From: Candidatus Zhuqueibacterota bacterium
GTDB taxonomy: Bacteria > Zhuqueibacterota > Zhuqueibacteria > Thermofontimicrobiales > Thiofontviventaceae
Length of the DNA: 8,937 nt
Reading direction: 5' to 3'
Assembly (NCBI GenBank): GCA_014729735.1
Contig: WJJN01000382.1
Span: forward strand, 1-8,937
The translations under genes and the position numbers were made by a program. Positions 5,554 to 8,937 of this stretch are shown in pieces. Below the pieces are notes generated by a model. That model searched no databases, was not told the DNA's origin, and saw only the letters and a program-made list of their open reading frames with translations. The number at the start of each line of letters is the position of its first letter. The first letter of the stretch is position 1.

Positions 5554-7902
5554 ATGTCGAGATATATTTCAATTTTAATAATGATTTTAATTTTTACCAG
5601 TCAGCAATTGTATTCGCAAGCTCAGGAGCCACGGGAATATCAGCGTTGGGGAGAGTTTGGAGTCGGCAAGCTGGTAACCAAACCTAATAATTTAAATTGT
5701 ATTGCAGACGGGCAAATGCGCTGGCCCGCATGGGCGCATCATCCGGCGATGGAGTACCCATACAATTCCGAAGCCGGCGGACGCCACATAAATTATGCAG
5801 TGGGAATTTCGTTTTATATTGGCGGCTATTCCGAAGATTACGGTCCTTCGTACGATCCGTCGACTTCCGAATTCCCTGAAGGAACTCCGCGAACCGAGCA
5901 TGGCGATCGAACTTATTATCGCTATTATGATGGTTTCCATTACGAGGGTTTCCGCGATTTCGTGGCACCTGAAGAGGATGCCAGTATTCCGTTGAGCAAT
6001 AACAAAGAAAGCTGGCCCCTGCTTAATGGAAAGCGTTCTTTCCCGGATTATTATCCGACATCGGACTGGTATCATGATTCACGTTTCCCGGAATATCAAA
6101 ATGCCTATCAATCCGGTTTGGCGACTGAAATGCCGATCCTGAAGGATCCGGAAACCGGCTGGCCCGGTGCCGGAGCTGATGGCAGGCAGGTCGCAGATCA
6201 GGAAATGTTCTGCGTAAATTTTTCGATCAACCGGGAGATTGTCGAAAGTCCCGATCTCCAGAACGGAAAACTAATGGTTTATACCACGTTGCGCGGTCTT
6301 TCATTTGCAGGTGATTTTTATGATGACTTTTTAGTCTGGATCTGGAGCGTTACCAATATCGGCACAGAGCCGATTACAGAGGCTTATTTGGGAATGATGG
6401 CAGATTTCGATTTTCCGTGGGCAAGTTATGCCGGATTTAGTAGCTACAATAAAGTGGACTGCTATGCGTATGATCCGGAATTATCCATGGCGTATGGCTG
6501 GGATGGTGACGGAGACATTCCCGGCGCGACTTATGGAAACTGGGACCATCCGGTTCCGGCAAAATTGACTGACGAGTCGATCGTTGAGAAGCCTGCATTT
6601 GCCGGAGTCATGTTTTTGAAGACACCGAAAAGCAGCAGCGCCGAAGAGCTTGGCGTCACTGCTTTTGATGCGTTTTGTTTGCACATAAAGGATGCACCCT
6701 ATGGAATCGGCAGTTCGGGACACGAGTATTATTGGAATAATATTGCGAATAATCGATTTTCTTCCGGTGCTCCCGGCTGGGATCCTGACGATCTGAATCA
6801 TGACGGCATCGATGACTGGAGCTGGGAAAAACCGTATCCAATGGGGAATGAACAGGTGTATGAGGGTGGATATAAATCCGAGTTTACGATTAGCAGCGGT
6901 CCGTTTACATTGAATCCCGGTGAGAGTGATACATTAATATCCGTGGTTGTACTGGGCAATTCCAGAGACGCATTGTTTAAGAATGCCAGATTTGCGAAAC
7001 AACTCTACGAATCCGATTGGAAAGCAATCAAACCGCCATTGGAGCCGGTACTTCGCACCGAAGTGAGCAGCGGTGCTGTGAAGCTCATCTGGGATGACCT
7101 GAGTGAAAGTGACTCCCTGAATGAATTATACAACAGAACTGCTTTCGAAGGTTATAAAATTTACCGTAGTACGGATGGCGGTCAAACCTGGGGTTCACTG
7201 GGAATCACAGATGAAAACGGCACGATAGTCGATTATGTACCGCTGGACCAATGGGATTTAGCTAACGGCATCACAGGTCCGTCGCCGGATTTGCCCACAT
7301 TTCAGCGTGGCACGGATACCGGACTCGATGAGATCATCGAAATAGCAGATACGGATACCACGATCGTAGAGGTCGTAGATGGCGATACCGTATTTTACGG
7401 TGAGTTCGAAGCCGGACAACCCACCGGCAGACGGATTTACGTCGATGAAAATGTGATCGATGGATTTAAATATAAATATGCGATTGTGGCATACAGCCCG
7501 GGTGATGTGGTTGATCACATCCCTCCGGTTCAGAATTCGAAAAGTCTGGGACCGCAAATTGTCACCGCGATTCCGCACGCACCGAAAGCCACTCGCTCAT
7601 CGGAGCTGGATTTGATTCGAGTGGTACCAAATCCCTATCGTGTGATCGCGGATTGGGAGATGTCACAGGACGAGCGGCTCATTAAATTTACCCATCTTCC
7701 TGAAACATGTACTATTCACATCTTCAATGTCGCCGGAGAACACATTCGTACATTAGAGCACGATCAAAGTGCGACTGTCGTTTCCGAAGCACGCTGGAAT
7801 TTAAGAACCAGCGAAAACCGGGAAGTTGCTCCGGGACTTTACTTCTACTACATCGAGTCGGAGATGGGTGAAAAAACAGGTAAATTTGTAATAATCAAAT
7901 AG
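5554..7902 (+). CDS. large secreted protein with T9SS type A-like C-terminal sorting domain
   Basis: 782 residues. A signal peptide covers about 1-22 (hydrophobic core ISILIMILIF, cleavage near LYS-QAQ). Residues about 23-480 are rich in Trp, Tyr, Asp and Gly and I do not recognise a family; they include WSVTNIGTEPITEAYLGMM and a Ca-binding-like loop DPDDLNHDGIDDW (410-422). Residues about 494-665 look like a fibronectin-III-type fold (VKLIWDD, YKIYRSTDGG, YKYAIVAYSP) interrupted by an acidic insertion of about 60 residues. Residues about 686-782 form the C-terminal domain: VVPNPYRV, FTHLPETCTIHIFNVAGEHI, GLYFYYIES and the terminal GKFVIIK, the pattern of FlgD-like/T9SS type A sorting domains. 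The product should cross the outer membrane by type IX secretion and stay on the surface or be released. AAGGA lies 8 bases before the ATG. It sits between the receptor and the PorV-like gene. Enzymatic or binding function is unknown. Confidence 0.88.
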   Translation: MSRYISILIMILIFTSQQLYSQAQEPREYQRWGEFGVGKLVTKPNNLNCIADGQMRWPAWAHHPAMEYPYNSEAGGRHINYAVGISFYIGGYSEDYGPSYDPSTSEFPEGTPRTEHGDRTYYRYYDGFHYEGFRDFVAPEEDASIPLSNNKESWPLLNGKRSFPDYYPTSDWYHDSRFPEYQNAYQSGLATEMPILKDPETGWPGAGADGRQVADQEMFCVNFSINREIVESPDLQNGKLMVYTTLRGLSFAGDFYDDFLVWIWSVTNIGTEPITEAYLGMMADFDFPWASYAGFSSYNKVDCYAYDPELSMAYGWDGDGDIPGATYGNWDHPVPAKLTDESIVEKPAFAGVMFLKTPKSSSAEELGVTAFDAFCLHIKDAPYGIGSSGHEYYWNNIANNRFSSGAPGWDPDDLNHDGIDDWSWEKPYPMGNEQVYEGGYKSEFTISSGPFTLNPGESDTLISVVVLGNSRDALFKNARFAKQLYESDWKAIKPPLEPVLRTEVSSGAVKLIWDDLSESDSLNELYNRTAFEGYKIYRSTDGGQTWGSLGITDENGTIVDYVPLDQWDLANGITGPSPDLPTFQRGTDTGLDEIIEIADTDTTIVEVVDGDTVFYGEFEAGQPTGRRIYVDENVIDGFKYKYAIVAYSPGDVVDHIPPVQNSKSLGPQIVTAIPHAPKATRSSELDLIRVVPNPYRVIADWEMSQDERLIKFTHLPETCTIHIFNVAGEHIRTLEHDQSATVVSEARWNLRTSENREVAPGLYFYYIESEMGEKTGKFVIIK

Positions 7903-7921
7903 TATCAATGGAGGCACGGAA

Positions 7922-8937
7922 ATGAAAAAGGGCGTTTTAGGAATAATTTTAATCGTTTTTATCATAAGCCCTTCTTACGGTCAGGAACGGATTTCAGGAA
8001 GCCTGGAGCAAATCGGGACATCCATGGCGAATTTTCTGAAAATCGGTGTGGGCGCTCGTGCATTGGCGATGGGAGATGCTTATGTTGCCTTGAGTGATGA
8101 TATTTCTTCTCTTTACTGGAATCCCGGTGCTCTCGATCGAATGCCGACTAATCAAATAATTGTGCAACAGACAAACTGGCTTGTGGATACAAAAATATAT
8201 TATCTGGGCGCAGGTTATAAATGGAATAACGTGGGAGCAATTGGAGTAAGTGCCCATTTTTTCTCATCCGGCGATATCGAGGAAACGACACTGCGGCAAC
8301 CGGAGGGTACCGGCAGGACGTTTACAGCAGAAGACTTCTCCCTCGGATTGACATTCTCGCGTATGATCACCAATCGTTTTTCCACCGGTGTGACTGTCAA
8401 AATAATTCAGGAATCACTTGCCAAAGAAACAGCAAGCGCGGTAGCAGTTGATATCGGCAGTGTATTCGAGACGAACTTTTTGAATAATTTGAGAATCGGA
8501 ATGGCGCTCTCGAATTTAGGTGGTGAAATGAAGCTATCCGGCTCTGATCTGTCAGTTCAGTATGCCACCAATCCCGATTATCCGACCAAAGTGATACGGG
8601 CAAATCTGGCGACGGAATCATGGGACATCCCGCTGTTTTTCCGCTTTGGGGTGGCAACGGAGATTATGAAAAATGAGGCGTATCACTGGACAGTGAGCAC
8701 TGAAGTCATGGATTCCAGAGACTTTATTCACCGACTGGCGGTTGGAACGGAATTGGGATTTAAACAAACAGTATTTCTGCGCGGGGGTTATAAATTCAAT
8801 TATGATGAAGAAAGCTTCAGTGTGGGCTGTGGGTTGAATTATAAATTGTCGGGTATGCAACTGAAACTGGATTATGCGTATGGGAAATTCGGCGTGTTCG
8901 ATAATACGCAGCGCTTTTCATTTATATTTGGGTTTTA
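7922..8937 (+). CDS. PorV/PorQ-family outer-membrane protein (stop codon cut by window end)
   Basis: 338 residues are readable; the window ends after TA of the next codon, which is probably the stop because the protein already ends in FSFIFGF, a proper outer-membrane terminal Phe. A signal peptide covers about 1-20 (VLGIILIVFII, SYG-QE). The mature start MANFLKIGVGARALAMGDAY, then VALSDDISSLYWNPGAL (36-71), is the hallmark of PorV/PorQ and related FadL-like barrels. Known PorV in T9SS captures cargo C-terminal domains at the translocon exit and delivers them to the attachment complex; paralogues are common in FCB genomes. GGAGG lies 7 bases before the ATG, and the gene begins 19 bases after the T9SS-tailed gene, so the two are co-transcribed. 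A role as a dedicated shuttle for that protein is an inference. Confidence 0.9.
   Translation, partial: MKKGVLGIILIVFIISPSYGQERISGSLEQIGTSMANFLKIGVGARALAMGDAYVALSDDISSLYWNPGALDRMPTNQIIVQQTNWLVDTKIYYLGAGYKWNNVGAIGVSAHFFSSGDIEETTLRQPEGTGRTFTAEDFSLGLTFSRMITNRFSTGVTVKIIQESLAKETASAVAVDIGSVFETNFLNNLRIGMALSNLGGEMKLSGSDLSVQYATNPDYPTKVIRANLATESWDIPLFFRFGVATEIMKNEAYHWTVSTEVMDSRDFIHRLAVGTELGFKQTVFLRGGYKFNYDEESFSVGCGLNYKLSGMQLKLDYAYGKFGVFDNTQRFSFIFGF

Overview
The window is a piece of chromosome from a Gram-negative bacterium, most likely a member of the FCB superphylum outside the classical Bacteroidota (KSB1, Calditrichota, Marinimicrobia or Ignavibacteria-like). This rests on an outer-membrane receptor with a carboxypeptidase-regulatory-like N-terminal domain, a secreted protein with a type IX secretion (T9SS) type A-like C-terminal domain, and a PorV/PorQ-family protein next to each other. 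The lineage is an inference from gene style only. All genes lie on the + strand.

Layout. Bases 1-378 hold the C-terminal part of a TetR/AcrR-type regulator, cut by the window edge. A 282-base AT-rich spacer follows, with a candidate promoter. Bases 661-1383 hold an AhpC/Prx1-type peroxiredoxin whose peroxidatic cysteine codon is an in-frame TGA. The reading frame continues perfectly on both sides, and a hairpin of bacterial SECIS type lies at the right distance downstream, so this is called a selenoprotein rather than a broken gene. It has no resolving cysteine at the usual place and carries an unusual Cys-containing N-terminal extension with a second in-frame start. A 34-residue ORF resembling a second peroxiredoxin C-terminal tail follows (1461-1565), then a Rho-independent terminator.

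Bases 1764-8937 form a second unit: a GntR-headed, LacI-type sensor regulator (AraR-like architecture), then a TonB-dependent receptor, a large secreted protein with a T9SS-type C-terminal domain, and a PorV/PorQ protein whose stop codon is cut by the window end. Two closely related 22-bp elements with a 9-bp period lie over the regulator's own -10 box and in the gap before the receptor gene. They suggest that the regulator controls both itself and the receptor operon in response to a small ligand, probably a sugar. The unit looks like a ligand-induced outer-membrane uptake or surface-display module: receptor, exported surface protein, and the PorV-like shuttle that may handle that protein. 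No SusD is visible. The ligand and the function of the secreted protein are not determinable from the sequence.
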